Part shown: piece by piece, positions 11,401-22,335 of the stretch
How positions within the stretch are numbered: the first letter of the stretch is position 1
How the letters are laid out: the number at the start of each line of letters is the position of its first letter
Source: Tetracentron sinense
Taxonomy: Eukaryota; Streptophyta; Magnoliopsida; Trochodendrales; Trochodendraceae
NCBI GenBank assembly: GCA_015143295.1
Contig: CM026557.1
Location: forward strand, 38,883,965-38,947,964
Length of the DNA stretch: 64,000 nt
Direction of reading: 5' to 3'
The notes under the pieces: model-generated
What the model was told of the DNA's origin: nothing
What the model saw: only the letters and a program-made list of their open reading frames with translations
Database searches by the model: none
Translations under genes and position numbers: made by a program

Positions 11401-12635
11401 ACGCCGTATCCAACCGATACGGTACCGATACGCCGATACGTATCCTATTTTGGGCTAACCGATACGGCGACCGATACCGATATTTTGAACCACGATCACA
11501 TGTGGTAAGTAAAACTAATTACAGGATTACGATTAAGCACTGGGTTGTCTGATGTTCTCTACGATAACAAATCTACACGCAATTTGAGTTGAGTTTCCCC
11601 TCACATTTCTAACATTAGTTTTATTCTATACTCCTCCAGCTTCAATTAATGTTTTCATCAATTTTATTCGGATTTTTAGTTCGATGTTATATAGTAGATG
11701 GAGCTTATTGCTATTATATGGAAGGGTCCTCTTCTTCCTCCTATTCTTCTACTAAGCCCAAATTGAAACCAATCCGACTCGATCTCGATCACCTGTGGAT
11801 GAGTGGAGTGGAGTCGAGCCGAGCCGGGCTAGCCTTCTAGAGCTCAAATAAAACTACGCATGAAACGAGTCGAGCCCGATCAGTACCCAGCTCAGTTTGG
11901 CTCGGCTCATTTACACCCTTACCATGAGATCCTATTCATACATCTCAATTATACCAAGACTAAACCAAAGTTCATTCAACTCACATCTACACTTGACAAG
12001 AAAAGATAGAAGTGTAAAATTGAAAGTTTTATGTACTCTAAATAGAGGAAATTCATCACATTTGCAATAATCTTTCCCACCAAACATAAATTCAATATTC
12101 CTAAGGACACAAAACTTGTTTAACAACGATCTTGAAATGAGCCGACACTGAGATTAAAAAAAAAAAAAGATTCCAAAAAACAGTATTCACTTTCCCAAAG
12201 CAGTCTAATACCAATAGAATCAACATTAACACTTCATAGTATGTTTATGCCAATAACATTCTAACACAAATAACAACACAAACCCAGATCTGACTAAATT
12301 AAGACTCCATGAGAAACAATTGTTCAGAAAATCTTAAAAGAACCATAATCAAGATATAAACATCGAAAATACTAATATGTAGAAGCAAGAACAAATCAAG
12401 AACCTCTAAAAAAGAAACCTCAGCAAAATCCACAATCACCAAAAGATACACAAGAAAAAAAAAAAAAAACACCAAATCCATCAACAATCATCCAATAGAA
12501 ATTAAAAAAAATCATACCAGTGAGGCGATGCCTAGGATTCTGAAGAGCCTCCTTCAAGAAGGGATCGACGAGAGAATCGCAGAACTCATTTTCCTTGTCG
12601 ATCGGTGGAGGAGAATCCATGCGAGGAGAAGGCAT
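5369..12635 (-). CDS. R3H-SUZ domain RNA-binding protein, four exons
   Basis: This host gene has coding exons 12518-12635, 7197-7818, 6824-7109 and 5369-5419 (minus). All junctions are GT-AG, and the joined frame of 1,077 nt encodes 358 residues. Order: N-terminal VDPFLKEALQNPRHRLT (residues 23-39); R3H domain with the defining R70-x3-H74 in YLRLAAHRVAQHYGL; SUZ region about 128-172, ending TMEERKEEYDRARARIF; a low-complexity Ser/Pro/Gln-rich tail; and the C-terminal tail APFYQQPLSFDYSQNH. Plant R3H-SUZ proteins of this type are presumed single-stranded nucleic-acid binders, and SUZ domains bind RNA. The start is the first in-frame ATG (12635); the ATG at 12620 (MDSPPP) is an alternative. Intron 1 is 4.7 kb and full of transposon debris, and intron 3 holds a Mutator-type MITE. 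Confidence 0.9.
5624..5900. mobile_element. Mutator-type MITE, 9-bp TSD
   Basis: The 277-bp foldback element lies in intron 3 of the R3H gene. Ends are GGAACCAAATCCTCTA and its complement, and each inverted arm is about 130 bp. The flanks ATTTGGGTC (5615-5623) and ATTTGGGCC (5901-5909) match at 8 of 9 positions, the target-site size of Mutator elements. The arms contain the TGTGGTTAAGATTCACCC core that recurs through the window. Confidence 0.88.
6824..7109 (-). CDS. R3H gene exon 3 (Q/S/P-rich tail)
   Basis: The exon starts after CTGTAG with YVRGLPPNQSFSLG and ends ATTTTTCAG before the donor GTAGGC, in phase 0. The product is a disordered-looking Ser/Pro/Gln/Met-rich segment, as expected between SUZ and the C-terminus. 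Confidence 0.85.
7197..7818 (-). CDS. R3H gene exon 2 (R3H and SUZ domains)
   Basis: The exon starts after the acceptor TAATGTTAG with VLRMELDIQRFMQNP and ends GAAAG before the donor GTAGGC. It carries the whole R3H domain and the SUZ region, then a Ser-rich and charged stretch (REKDRTDPDYDRSYE). The junction splits an Arg codon. Confidence 0.92.
8225..8890 (-). mobile_element. LINE ORF2 C-terminal fragment in R3H intron 1
   Basis: The minus strand encodes a stretch typical of the region after LINE reverse transcriptase: KGSHGVGVWKGI, then VRFWKDLLCC, then LLLAIDRDALVDDY and SGMRGWCGV. Further along is a Cys/His zf-RVT-like piece near 8240-8330. Neither the reverse transcriptase core nor a poly-A tail is present. 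It lies in the same orientation as the host gene. Confidence 0.75.
8891..9968. other. R3H intron 1, no further element recognised
   Basis: This is AT-rich intron sequence. A short open frame on the plus strand at 9084-9323 has no recognisable domain, and I do not call it a gene. Confidence 0.4.
10085..10160. repeat. tandem 10-bp repeat CCGATACNCA
   Basis: A run of consecutive units of the form ACCGATACGC or ACCGATACTC lies inside the left subterminal region of the hAT element. Confidence 0.85.
10318..10555. mobile_element. foldback-core MITE copy
   Basis: The copy has inverted arms around TTAGTGAATCTTAACTACAG and CTGTGCTTAAGATTCACTAA. GTTAAAAGGGAC and TCTCTTTTAAC lie at matching positions. 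It belongs to the recurring core family. The ends are not clear because of flanking poly-A/T. Confidence 0.65.
10627..10760 (-). mobile_element. LINE 3' tail
   Basis: On the minus strand the sequence ends TTAATGAAATTACTTCTTACC followed by a poly-A-like run. This is a common plant LINE 3' terminus. Only the tail survives. Confidence 0.55.
11503..12517. other. R3H intron 1, 5' part
   Basis: This is the intron sequence adjoining exon 1. It includes a GAGTCGAGCCGAGCC-rich stretch near 11810-11910 that resembles the GAGCTCG repeat family. No gene is supported. Confidence 0.45.
12518..12635 (-). CDS. R3H gene exon 1
   Basis: The exon encodes residues 1-39 plus one base of a split Val codon. It ends ...CGCCTCACTG before the donor GTATGA. 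The conserved segment FLKEALQNPRHRLT continues directly into the R3H helix of exon 2. Confidence 0.85.
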
Positions 12636-12857
12636 CAGGGGAATAGGGAAAACTCTTCTCTTATCCCTATTCCCTCCCACAATGAGAGGAGGGAAAGGCA
12701 AAGGTTGCAATAGAATAAGACCCTCTTTCTCTTCAATCTCATCCGTCCACGTGCCTCTCTAGGTATGATCTTCCAATCGTTAGGCGCCTCCTAATACAAA
12801 GTTCTAGATGTCTCTCCCTCGTTTGTACTGACTCGTGACATTTTTTTTTTTTTTTTT

Positions 12858-13324
12858 GAAAATAATCATCTCCTCGGTAGGTGACGCCAGGAGGTGCGTC
12901 TCGGGTGTCCACTAATGCCACGTGTCCTTCTTTTCACTCTATTTAACTGACTTAGGGGGTTTACCCATCTGCCTTTGGTTTTAGAAAAATAAATTTTAAC
13001 CAGAGGAGTTAAAAAAAATAACTAGAGTTCTTACAGTTGAGTTGACTTTGTGAGATAGTTTGATTCGTAGGTGAGGTGAGGAGTGAACTATTACTCATGG
13101 CTCTCACACAGATGCCCCTTCAACTGCCTTAAACTTGGGTTAAGTTTTTTTTAACCTTATGGTTACATTTTTTATATTTTATTTTTCTAAAAACTAAGGG
13201 TAGATGGGTATATCTTAAAGATGATTCAATCTTAACCACGATTAAAGGGGGTTAAAGGAGGAACACTTGGTAAGAAATAGGAGCGGAGACGCACCTCCTC
13301 CCGTCACATGAAGTGATTATTTTC
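12858..13324. mobile_element. foldback MITE upstream of the R3H gene
   Basis: The left end GAAAATAATCA and the right end TGATTATTTTC are inverted. AGGAGGTGCGTCTC and its near complement GAGACGCACCTCCT lie just inside. The interior holds two partial copies of the GTGGTTAAGATT core, suggesting a compound insertion. The left end lies about 220 bp from the R3H start codon, so the element is in the gene's promoter. Poly-T on the left hides any target duplication. Related copies are at 29340-29626 and 38868-39112. Confidence 0.72.
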
Positions 13325-13489
13325 CTTTCTTTTTTAATGCATCTAGTATAATTTTCGTCAAGAATATCAAATATCCTCTCAACAACAATTAAAAAAAAAT
13401 ATATATATATATATATTCTCCTAATCTACTCTCACCTTTGTTTTTAAGATAATAACTAGTTGTGAGGCATATGCTAGGCAGTCAATCAA

Positions 13490-14331
13490 GCCAATTCGAA
13501 ACAGATAGAGATATATCCGAATTTGTATTTGTTTACATATCCAAATTTAAATAAATTTATGATAGATAGTGAAATATAGTATTTATAACTATCTCTAATA
13601 AAAATATTCGAATTCGAATGCTATCTAAATTATCCGATTATTTTTAAAAATATATAAAAGAGAAAAAAAATTCTAAAAATGATTAGAAATACAAATTTTA
13701 TTTCAAAAAAATATCAAATTAATATTTTATCTTTATTTATATTAAAAAAATAATTTAATGTCTTAATTTAATATATAAAGTATATATTTATAAGGTTATT
13801 TTAGTTTTATAAGCTTAGAATACATTAATTATATGGAGTGATACATTGAGTACCTGTGTTCCACCCAGCGGAACGCGGACACCTCCATGGGATGTCACAT
13901 GTCCCTTTTAATATTTATAAATTTTGGTTAAGATTCACTTACTCTTAGGGTTCATCCATCTAACCTTGGTTTTCAAAAAAATAATCTTAGGTTAGTTAAC
14001 ATTTATTGATTGTGATTAACCTTAAGTTAATTAAACTTAATCATGATTTAAAAAATAAAAAAAGGGACATGTGGCAGGCTTTGGGCACGTACGCGTTCCA
14101 CCCAGCGGAACGCATACGCGCAAAATATCAGCTCCCTAATTATATATACAATAATATATTGTATAATCGATTGAATATTTATCGAATCATATATACCAAT
14201 ATCCGTGTTTGTATTTGATAAACATATAGAAGAATTACTATTTAAACTCGCTCCATCGGATACCAATTTGGATAATTATTTGAGGTAATGAATTCAAATA
14301 TAAATGATATCTGTATCTGTTAACACTCCTA
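13490..14331. mobile_element. AT-rich element with ATCCGAAT motifs, interrupted
   Basis: The words ATCCGAAT, TCGAATTCGAAT and GATATCTGTATCTG on both sides of the 13835-14136 MITE match those of the element at 27940-28322. I read this as one older element split by the MITE. The outer ends are not resolved. Confidence 0.5.
13835..14136. mobile_element. Mutator-type MITE, perfect 9-bp TSD
   Basis: The duplication TAATTATAT flanks the element (13826-13834 and 14137-14145). The inverted ends are GGAGTGATA and, reading in from the right, GGGAGCTGATA. Both arms carry GTTCCACCCAGCGGAAC, a near-palindrome itself. The interior contains the recurring core with ACATGTCCCTTTTAA and AAAGGGACATGTGG. Confidence 0.88.
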
Positions 14332-14617
14332 CATGGAAAAGGTGAGGTGTTGGCACAAAAATGTACAAAAAGAAAAAAGAAAAAAAAGTGAACAATTAAT
14401 AATGAGACAAAGGTAAAAGATACAGGCATATTAGTGTAAAAATAGAAAACCAAAAATGAGACGAAGGGTAAAAGTGAAACGCAAAAAATAAGAAGAGTAA
14501 ATGCAGGTAAAAGATAAAAGATAAAGATGCAGGAATATTAATGATAATTCAGAAATTTGACGACATTAGCTTCTATCCGCTTTTTTATAGGTCATAGAAA
14601 AATAAAGAAAATGTTTA

Positions 14618-15000
14618 ATGAATCGCGCATTCCGCTGTGTAGTGGAATGTGTGGCCCTCATTGGTCCACGTTCCCCTATTAACACCTACTAAATATGGTT
14701 AAGATTCACTCACCCTTACCCTATGTTTGGTTGGCGAGAAAATAAGTAAAAACATAGAAAAGAAAAGAAAATGAGACAAAACTCAACTAAAAATTGTACT
14801 AGAAATTCAAAATTTTCTTTTCTTTTCCATATTTTCACCTATTTTCTCAACAACCAAACATAGCCAGGGTTTATCATCCAACCTTGGTTTTTAGGGGGAA
14901 AAAATTAATCATAATTTACTCAAGCTTAACTATAGTTAAAAGGGATATTGGGACACATCGGTCGACTAAATGACAAAGTGTGAGATCGGCTAATTACTAC
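14618..15000. mobile_element. foldback-core MITE with a second MITE nested inside
   Basis: CTCATTGGTCCACG on the left and the core words TATGGTTAAGATTCACTC and TTAACTATAGTTAAAAGGG place it in the subfamily seen at 39625 and 62350. A smaller element with ends CTATGTTTGGTTG and CAACCAAACATAG (about 14732-14864) is inserted in the core. I could not fix the outer ends. Confidence 0.65.
14732..14864. mobile_element. small MITE, CTATGTTTGGTTG ends
   Basis: Inverted ends CTATGTTTGGTTGGCGAGAA and TTCTCAACAACCAAACATAG enclose an AT-rich centre. A partial relative (GCTATGTTTGGTTGTCGAG) lies at 48630-48690. Confidence 0.72.
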
Positions 15001-15119
15001 TCAAAAAACAAAGAGAAATACCAGCTCCTATTATAGACTCAAGATCTCATTGTGATAACGAGAGTGCCAATCCTTTTTTTTGTTATACAATTTTGTATTC
15101 TTAACCTGTTAAAGGGGCA

Positions 15120-15155
15120 GCAACACCAAGTGTTGCACCCAGAAACCAAGTGTTG
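15120..15155. repeat. short tandem repeat
   Basis: Two copies of CCAAGTGTTGCACCCAG stand side by side. Confidence 0.8.
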
Positions 15156-15596
15156 CACCCAGTGATAGTTTGAATATTAGATCAGCATTCCTCTAAAACA
15201 AATGATTTTGTGTGAAGATCACAACAACTAGGTTGACACAAAATCATTTATTTTATTAGCTAAAGTCCTTGGCATTCCTCTATTTCATTCAAAATTTTCA
15301 TTTCCATAGTACCAATAACATCATCAACAACTGTATAAATTTTTTTCAAATGATATACAGCTAGGCCACACCTATGTTTAGCAAGGTTTAGTATCTATTT
15401 TACATTAGAAAACGGATGGATATTTCAACCATCCGCCTCTCGAGACTTGATTCATGGTCAAATGGGGGGTAAGCATTGCTTCCCCTATATAACAGTTAAC
15501 AATAACATTGAAGAGACAGGAGTTTTGTTAACCAACATTTTTCTCTTCAAAAATTATAATTGTATGATAAATCAATATTGTTCTTTTCTTAATTGT

Positions 15597-15740
15597 TTTT
15601 TCATTTCTTTTCACTCATGATATGTCTAATGTGGCGGTTGATCCAGCAATTCAAAATCTTTTTTTTCATTACTTTTTTCCCTCATGATACATGTAGCCCC
15701 ACCCTGATGTGGCTGTTGATCTAGCAAATTCAAACGGACA
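15597..15740. repeat. tandem duplication, ~70-bp unit
   Basis: CTCATGATAYATGT, then TGTGGCNGTTGATC and AGCAA(A)TTCAAA, occur twice in order, with a few insertions in the second copy. Confidence 0.6.
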
Positions 15741-16116
15741 GAGACCAAATGGTTTGGAGGGATACTTCCACTATTTTTTTTGTGGATGGGCCACGTTACT
15801 AAATACTAACAAAAGGTCAACGCATGTCCTTAGTTACTTTTAAAACCTTAATTAAGCAATTATCAACCCTAATGTTTAAAAAGCAAATCTTTACGTTTTT
15901 ACTACCAATTTTCGTATTTAATTCTTCGGTCTCTCTAATTGCAAAGGGTCACCTACTAATGTTTTTTTAAGAACACAAGATAAAGTAGTTTAGCCTCATA
16001 AATTTTCATGCTTTTAAAACACACCAAACTTTAAGTATTAGATTCCCCCCTCTTTTTTTTGGCTTTAAATTCCTCCCTATCCAATTACAAAGTTTCAACA
16101 AATGTTTTTTGAGATT

Positions 16117-16665
16117 TTTGTGAAAACCACCTATCTTTTCAACTATTTGTAAATACCCTCCTTCCCTTTTGGGATTTTGTATTTTACTCCACAAACTTTT
16201 AAATCCTTTGCAAATCCACCATTCAATCCATAGGTTAGTTAACGGATGTTAAAATTATTATGAAATGACTTTTTAACTTTTTTATTTTATTTTAATTTCA
16301 ATGAGATTTGTAAAACCTTTTCACAGGTGCTTGGAACCCACTAACTGTGGTTAAGATTTACTCATCCCTAATATTCATCCATCTAACCTTGGGTTTTAGA
16401 GGAAGAAAAATATTAACCTTAGGTTAATTATGCTTAACCATTGTTAAAGGGGGCTCTATAAATGGCCACATGTCCCTTTTAACACTCACTAATGGTGGTT
16501 AAGATTCACTCACCCCTAGGGGTTCATCCATCTGATCTTAGATTTTAGAAATAATATAAAGAATATTAACCTTAGATTGATTATGCTTAACCACAACTAT
16601 TTACAAATAGTTGAAAAATAGGATTTATTTTTGCACAACCCCCAAAATATTTTTGTTTAAAGGGA
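16117..16665. mobile_element. foldback arms with core MITEs between them
   Basis: The left arm CTTTTCAACTATTTGTAAATA (16134-16155) is inverted relative to TATTTACAAATAGTTGAAAA (near 16598). Between the arms are two head-to-tail copies of the recurring core (16330-16460 and 16470-16610). The outer extent is uncertain. Confidence 0.55.
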
Positions 16666-16794
16666 GTGTACTTCATTCGTGAGAGTGGCTGCTACTCATA
16701 TGCTTTCCTTGTTGACACACAAAAGCACACCCTAGTCCCATAATTGGCGACAAACTATCATCACAAAAGTAAATTGGGTACATCGTATAGACAC

Positions 16795-16960
16795 GTAGAG
16801 TCCATTTAATTGTTGTTAAGTATAGTCAACCTAAGGTTAACATTTTTAAATTTTTTTTCCCAAAAATCTAAGGTTAGATGGATGAACCCTAGGGGTGAGT
16901 GAACTTTAATTAACTATATTCTCTCCTCTATCCCCACCCACCTTATTGCAGGGACACATA
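16795..16960. mobile_element. foldback-core MITE fragment
   Basis: The words GTTAGATGGATGAACCCTAG and GGGGTGAGTGAACTTTAA are the core in reverse orientation. No clear ends are visible. Confidence 0.55.
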
Positions 16961-19270
16961 TGGGGTCATTAAAATGTCATCTTCGATTCCCTCAAATCAA
17001 ACTGCTGCCTAATAGTTGAAAGAGGGTCGTGGTCGAGCATGTATGGTTTGGGAGGGAGATCATTGATATTGTGGCTGCGGACTCAACTTCCATATCACAT
17101 TGTTAGATTAAAGATTCAACATACACTAAGATATTTAATTTGAGTACCAATTATGAGTTAGGTACTTAATTTTTTTTTTTTTTAGAAGGTAAGCTGGGGT
17201 TAGGCAAACCCCGACCAGATATATTAAAAGAAAGGGAGATTACAATCTCAAATACACTGAACCTAATCTATCATCACTCAATATCGAGAGGAGCTCTATT
17301 GGGAGGTCTACATGGGGATACAACAAAGAGTCATTTTGGGAACCCTACCGAGCGAGGAAATCAGCTGCCCGATTCATTTCACGCTATAGATGCGAAAAAA
17401 TATAGTCATCAAAGGAGCTAACTAGGCTCTTTACCTTGCCAAAATCAGAAAGCCATCGCCACGAAGGATCTATACTACCATTGAGACAGTCGACCACCCA
17501 TTTAGCATCAGAGTAAATACAGAGACTCTTAATGCCTTCCTCCTCCGCCACTTGAGCTCGAGAACATCAATAGCAGCAGGAGCTACACTTTCTGAAAAGG
17601 CTTGCATGAAGAAACCCAAATGATTTCGGATTATACCTCTAATTCCAGCTCTGGTATCCTGACAAGACCTATCAGTGTTAAGAGCCCACCAGCCATGCCA
17701 AGGAGGGCACCAGGAGCAAGTCTGTCTAATGCAAGAACTGAAATTAGCCTTGATGCCCCAGCTCACCAAAAAGTCCCGAGACTAAGTAGTATCTTCCACT
17801 TGCTATTTTTCAAAAGAGAAGTGACCTTTAATATCAGTCTTTATCACTTGAAGAAGAGAAGAAGCATTCTTCTGCTGGTTTTGAAAATTTCAGTTATTTC
17901 TTTCTAACCACAAGTGATAGATCGAAGCATTAAATCTGGCTTTTTTTAACTTGTTGCACCATGTTTTTCCTTTGAAAGCTTCTATTATCCAGCTGATTTC
18001 CTCACCCAAGGCAAGATTCTTCAATTACTATAACCACAGCTCCCCATAATTTTCTGCTAGATTTCTTTGGAGTAATTGCAATCAAAGTATAGGTGTTCTA
18101 AACTCTCAAAGCTACCCCACATAGAACACATGACGATCTTTGAAGAATTCCATGCTGCAAAAGAACGTCTTGAGTTTGGAGGGCATTAAATAAAGCCATC
18201 CAGGAGATCTGACTATGATGAGGGATATTCATTCGAAACCACAAAAGATTACTCCAAGAAACTCTCTCCTTAGATGGATGAATAGATTGCCAAGCTGGCT
18301 AGAGAGAGAAGTACCCCTTCAAGTTAGGCTTCCATATCACCCTATCGACATCAAGCGTTGTAGAATTTTGAAGAGGAGGGAGCTCATTCCATACTTCCTC
18401 CAGACTGGCTGAATGAGTTGTAGGAGGGGACCAACACCCATTCATTCGATATTAAAACCGAAACCGAAGCATCAAGAGGAATCCTAGCGGCACGCTATAT
18501 ATGAGACCCAAAAGTTTCTAATAAACACCCTTTTGGGTGCCAAGGGTTAAACCAAACTGAGTATTATTGCCATTTCCCACCAAATGGAAGATCAACTCTT
18601 TAGCCTCCTCCCTACACTGAAGGATTTTTCTCCACGCCCACGAGCACTCAGCCGGGACTTTGACGGACCAAAAATTCTTGAATTTTAGCAAATTACTAGA
18701 GACCCATTTAACCTAAAGGCTTTCCCTTTTTTTTTTGCTAATTCCCAGAAATGCCAAAGAACAACCGTCATGTTCCAGTCTTTTAACCGCCTAATAGCTA
18801 GGCCACCTTCTCCTTTCAAATGATACACTTTAACCCAACTGATAGGAATTATCTTTCTACCTTTGAGGGATCCGGACCAAAGGAATCTGTACAAAATCTG
18901 TTCTATTTGTTTAAGGATCTTCTTTGGTAACATAAAGCAACTTGTCCAATACACCTGAGATCTTAAAAGCACCGATCTAATTAGTTTGGATCTACCCGCA
19001 TTAGAGAGCATGTAGAACCCCAAATCTTGATGGCATGGCATTGTGAATAGTACTATGAATAGTGTTGAGACATTGAAGCCTTTATGTGTTTCCTTGAGTG
19101 TCATTAATGAAGAAGGTTTTGGCACATGGTTTGGGTATCTAATGTGTTGTGGCATGTGTGAGAGTCTTTGAGTATTTCTTTTATGTTCATGGGTGTTAGA
19201 AACAAAGTAGGAAAAGAATCTAAGTGAGAAAAATAGGAAAAACAACAAAATAGGGAAAATTCAGGGTGCA

Positions 19271-19386
19271 CTCGTCGACGAGTCCAATAACAGTGTGTTG
19301 ACAGATTTTCCAGAAGACCCACTCATTGACGAGTACTATTGGAAGACCGAAACTCGTCGACGACTTCACCCACTCGTCGACGAGTC
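19271..19386. promoter_or_regulatory. CTCGTCGACGAGT palindrome cluster in LTR U3
   Basis: Four copies, exact or nearly so, of the palindrome CTCGTCGACGAG lie 66-181 bp upstream of the LTR TATA box. The role is inferred: repeated protein-binding sites of the LTR promoter. Confidence 0.6.
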
Positions 19387-19451
19387 CAATGTGCATAAAC
19401 TGTGAATAGTTACGCATGAAGAGTTTTTTCGATTTTTGGCAACCCGAACTC

Positions 19452-19459
19452 TATAAATA
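19452..19459 (+). promoter_or_regulatory. TATA box of the solo LTR
   Basis: TATAAATA in the context ACTCTATAAATACC, followed by a leader-like pyrimidine/purine stretch. Confidence 0.6.
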
Positions 19460-20359
19460 CCAATTTTTCGAGGGATTAAGGGTTCCAACACCTTGAGAGA
19501 CATCTTTTGAGAGAAAAATAGAGTGAGCTAGGGTTTCAAAAAGGGGTTTCCATTCGAGATCAAGGAAGAGCTCGATTCTTGCTTCCAAAGCTTCCTCAAG
19601 CTTGGATCTTCTTCCTTGAGCGTGGATTTTCTTCCTCAAGCTCAAATTTCATGTCCAAGGCATTTCTCAAGCTAAGAGTTGATCTTTAAAAGGTAAATTC
19701 TCCCACTCTCTAGCTTTGCTATTGATTCAACCTAGAAAAGAGGGTGTAATGTTTGGATTTTTCATTTAGATGGAGAAAAAGACTTCTATGCTTGATTGGT
19801 TGGGGTTTTTTCTTAAAGAAATTATGATTCTAAGTAAATAGGCATAGTAGCCATGATTATTATGATTTCATTGCTATGAATGATGTTCTTTGACCATGTT
19901 TGAATGTTTAAGGGTTTCCTATGCTTACTATGATGTTCTTAAATTGCATATGATTATGGCTAAGGGTTGCTAAGTATATTCTAATGCTTCTATGATTTTA
20001 CCTAAGCATGTATTTAATGTTTAAAGCTTTCTAAGTATATGATGATGCTGAAAATTACCTTATGCACACTATGCTTTGTACCATCGATGATTTCCCATAA
20101 GTACGGGTATCCGACATTCATGAACTCATAAGTTATAATAAGCATTAATAAGATATAGCTCACGAACTCAAAACATTGATAAAGCCAAATGTTGGGTTGG
20201 TCAAGGATAGGGCATATCCAAGGATATGTCATATCTGGTTCAAAATAAATCTTACAAGTGGATAAAACCAAACTGAGGGTTGGTCAAGGATGATGACACG
20301 CTTCTTCTATGTACCTTCGCTGAAGGGCATATACATGCCTGTCTCATAAGTCTCTAAAG

Positions 20360-20575
20360 GGTGCTGTCATCTGGCTCAAGAGTCTCATAAGCTTATAAGG
20401 ATATCATAAGCTCAAAAGTCTCATAAGCAAAGATCTCGAAAGAACTCATAAGTGATTCTCATAAGCTCAAAGATCTTATAAGAACCTTGATTTACACAAG
20501 AACTCAAAAGATTCATAAGTTACGGTTTCTCATAAGACTTGTAAGTTTGATTTTCAATGAAAGCTCATAAGATTA
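20360..20575. repeat. CTCATAAG repeat zone inside the solo LTR
   Basis: CTCATAAG or CTCAAAAG recurs many times with irregular spacing. This is internal to the LTR. Confidence 0.65.
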
Positions 20576-22216
20576 TATTTTTGGAAATTAAAACTATGCA
20601 CATTTCGAAGTTAAGATGGATATATGGATTCCGCTCTACGATTTTGATGAACTGTTGCATGTTAATGTTTCATAACATTGCCAGATAGTAGCTTGTATCA
20701 TGTTGAGTATTCCATGCTCAACCGTACATGTTTATGTCGGTAGGTCTATTTGATATTTATACTCCCGGTCCATGGGTCGAGGAGGAGTCGACAGAGGCTC
20801 AGCCAGAAGAGGATAGGAACCTGGATGGGTGGCCTTATCCTGGATACTACTGAGTGAGAGTGAGGGAGTGATTGTATTTTGTTGTTTTGTTAAAGTGGGC
20901 ATGTCCATTTCATACTTTTGTTATGTACAGTTTTGTTGTAACTTGGAATACTGTAGATATATAAAAGAAATTTTGGTTCACGCTTTTGCTATCTTAGTTG
21001 CTTTGTTGATTTATACAGGATGGTATGATATGATGTACAATCACGCTCAAAGTCTCTTCTAACTCATAGGTGGGATTTTGAGTCGCAACAGAGCATTTTT
21101 CCTTTCCAAGCTTGAATTTTCCTTGTTAAAGAGTCCACCAACTGTTGATAGAGCACGACAATGAGGTTGCCAAATGTTAAAGGGAGGCCTAGATACTTTA
21201 CGGGAAGCTTACCCTCCCTGAGATGCAAAATACCCTCAATACTCTGACCAAGAGAAGGAGAGATCCCCTTAATTTTTTTTGAGAGTTTTCCAAGTTGGGT
21301 TGAAATCCAGAGTTTACACACAAATTAGACGCTAAAACCACATCGGTCTATAGAAAAACAAATACATCGTCAACAAACAACAAGTGAGAAATCAATGGAT
21401 TCACACACCTCGCATGAGGAGTGATAGCTCCTAAAGAAACAACCCCATCTATCAAAGAAGTTAACCCCTCCATAACAATCACAAAAAAGAAAGGCGAGAG
21501 AGGGTCCCCCTGGCGAAGACCTCTCATACTCTCAAAGAAACCTGAAGGCGTCCCATTAATATTGATTGGGGTCGAAATGCAACTATTGATCCAGCCAAGA
21601 AGTCGAGGAGGGAAACCCATTTTCATCATAACAGTCAGCACATACTCCCAATTAACTGTATCATATGCCTTTCTTAAGTCAATCTTGATTGCACATCTAG
21701 GTTTGCCTTTGTTTGGATGGTAATTTCTCACTAATTCATTGGTGAGAAGGATGTTGTCAGAAATCTTACTACCAGGCACAAACGCTGACTAATTTTGACT
21801 TATCACATCAAAAATCACCATCCTAATTCTGTTAACAATCACCTACGAGATACATTTATATATGAAATTACACAAGGATATGGGTTTGAAATCACTAAAG
21901 GAATTCGGGCTCTGAATTTTGGGGATGTGTGTAATTAGAGTAGAGTTGACTTCCCTGACCATTTTCCCGGAGTTGAAAAAGGCCATCACAACTTTGATCA
22001 ACTCATCCTGACCCACCACTTCCCAACAAAACTTGAAAAAGTGCAAGGTGAACCCATCCGGACCCCGAGCACTACCCGCAACAATTTTGAAACTTCTTCC
22101 TCTTTAACTTCTCCATCTAGGAAAACTTTTTGATCAGGAGAGACTTCATTTAGATACCCCATATTCATCACCCCATGGGACTGATCCACGAGTTCGGATG
22201 GGCAATAGCGCATCAG

Positions 22217-22335
22217 CATATGCTGTTGCCCCTTTGTGGCTCACAAAGGAGGGCCCCACATTCAATAGGGGTAGACTGGGAATAAAAAAAAGATGGCCCC
22301 ATTTTTTGTAAGACACAAAGGGGCAAAATGCAACT
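22217..22335. mobile_element. small TIR element in the LINE
   Basis: TTGCCCCTTTGTG and CACAAAGGGGCAA form a 13-bp inverted pair 119 bp apart, interrupting the LINE reading. No clean target duplication was found. Confidence 0.5.

Larger units (their letters stand above)
9969..11494. mobile_element. non-autonomous hAT element with GATACG subterminal repeats
   Basis: A perfect 8-bp target duplication ATCACATG flanks the element (9961-9968 and 11495-11502), as for hAT transposons. The ends are inverted: left CATAGTTCAAAATATCG, right complement CGTGGTTCAAAATATCG. Many CCGATACG or CGTATCGG motifs crowd both subterminal zones, including a tandem run at 10085-10160. No transposase is visible. A foldback MITE core (10318-10555) and a LINE tail (10627-10760) lie inside it. 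It sits in intron 1 of the R3H gene. Confidence 0.88.
19011..21090 (+). mobile_element. solo LTR, probably Ty3/Gypsy, inside the LINE
   Basis: The fossil starts TGTAGAACCCC and ends GAGTCGCAACA, flanked by the perfect 5-bp duplication GAGCA (19006-19010 and 21091-21095). The LINE reading resumes on both sides (KGKML and LSNAGR). The end motifs resemble large Ty3/Gypsy LTRs. A TATA box lies at 19452-19459. No primer site or coding interior is present, so it is a single LTR left by recombination. Age cannot be dated from one LTR, but the intact duplication argues that it is younger than the LINE it split. Confidence 0.85.

Noticed and set aside
12420-12710. R3H exon 1 extended upstream to 12710
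   Set aside because: The upstream codon there is TTG. The first in-frame ATG is at 12635, and the sequence above it looks like a pyrimidine-rich 5'UTR.
17470-17769. RNase H-like open frame as a host gene
   Set aside because: It lies in line with LINE reverse transcriptase and ends at a LINE 3'UTR with poly-A, so it belongs to the retroelement.
20829-21062. 77-codon open frame in the solo LTR
   Set aside because: It lies within LTR sequence with hydrophobic low-complexity translation and no retroviral or host domain.
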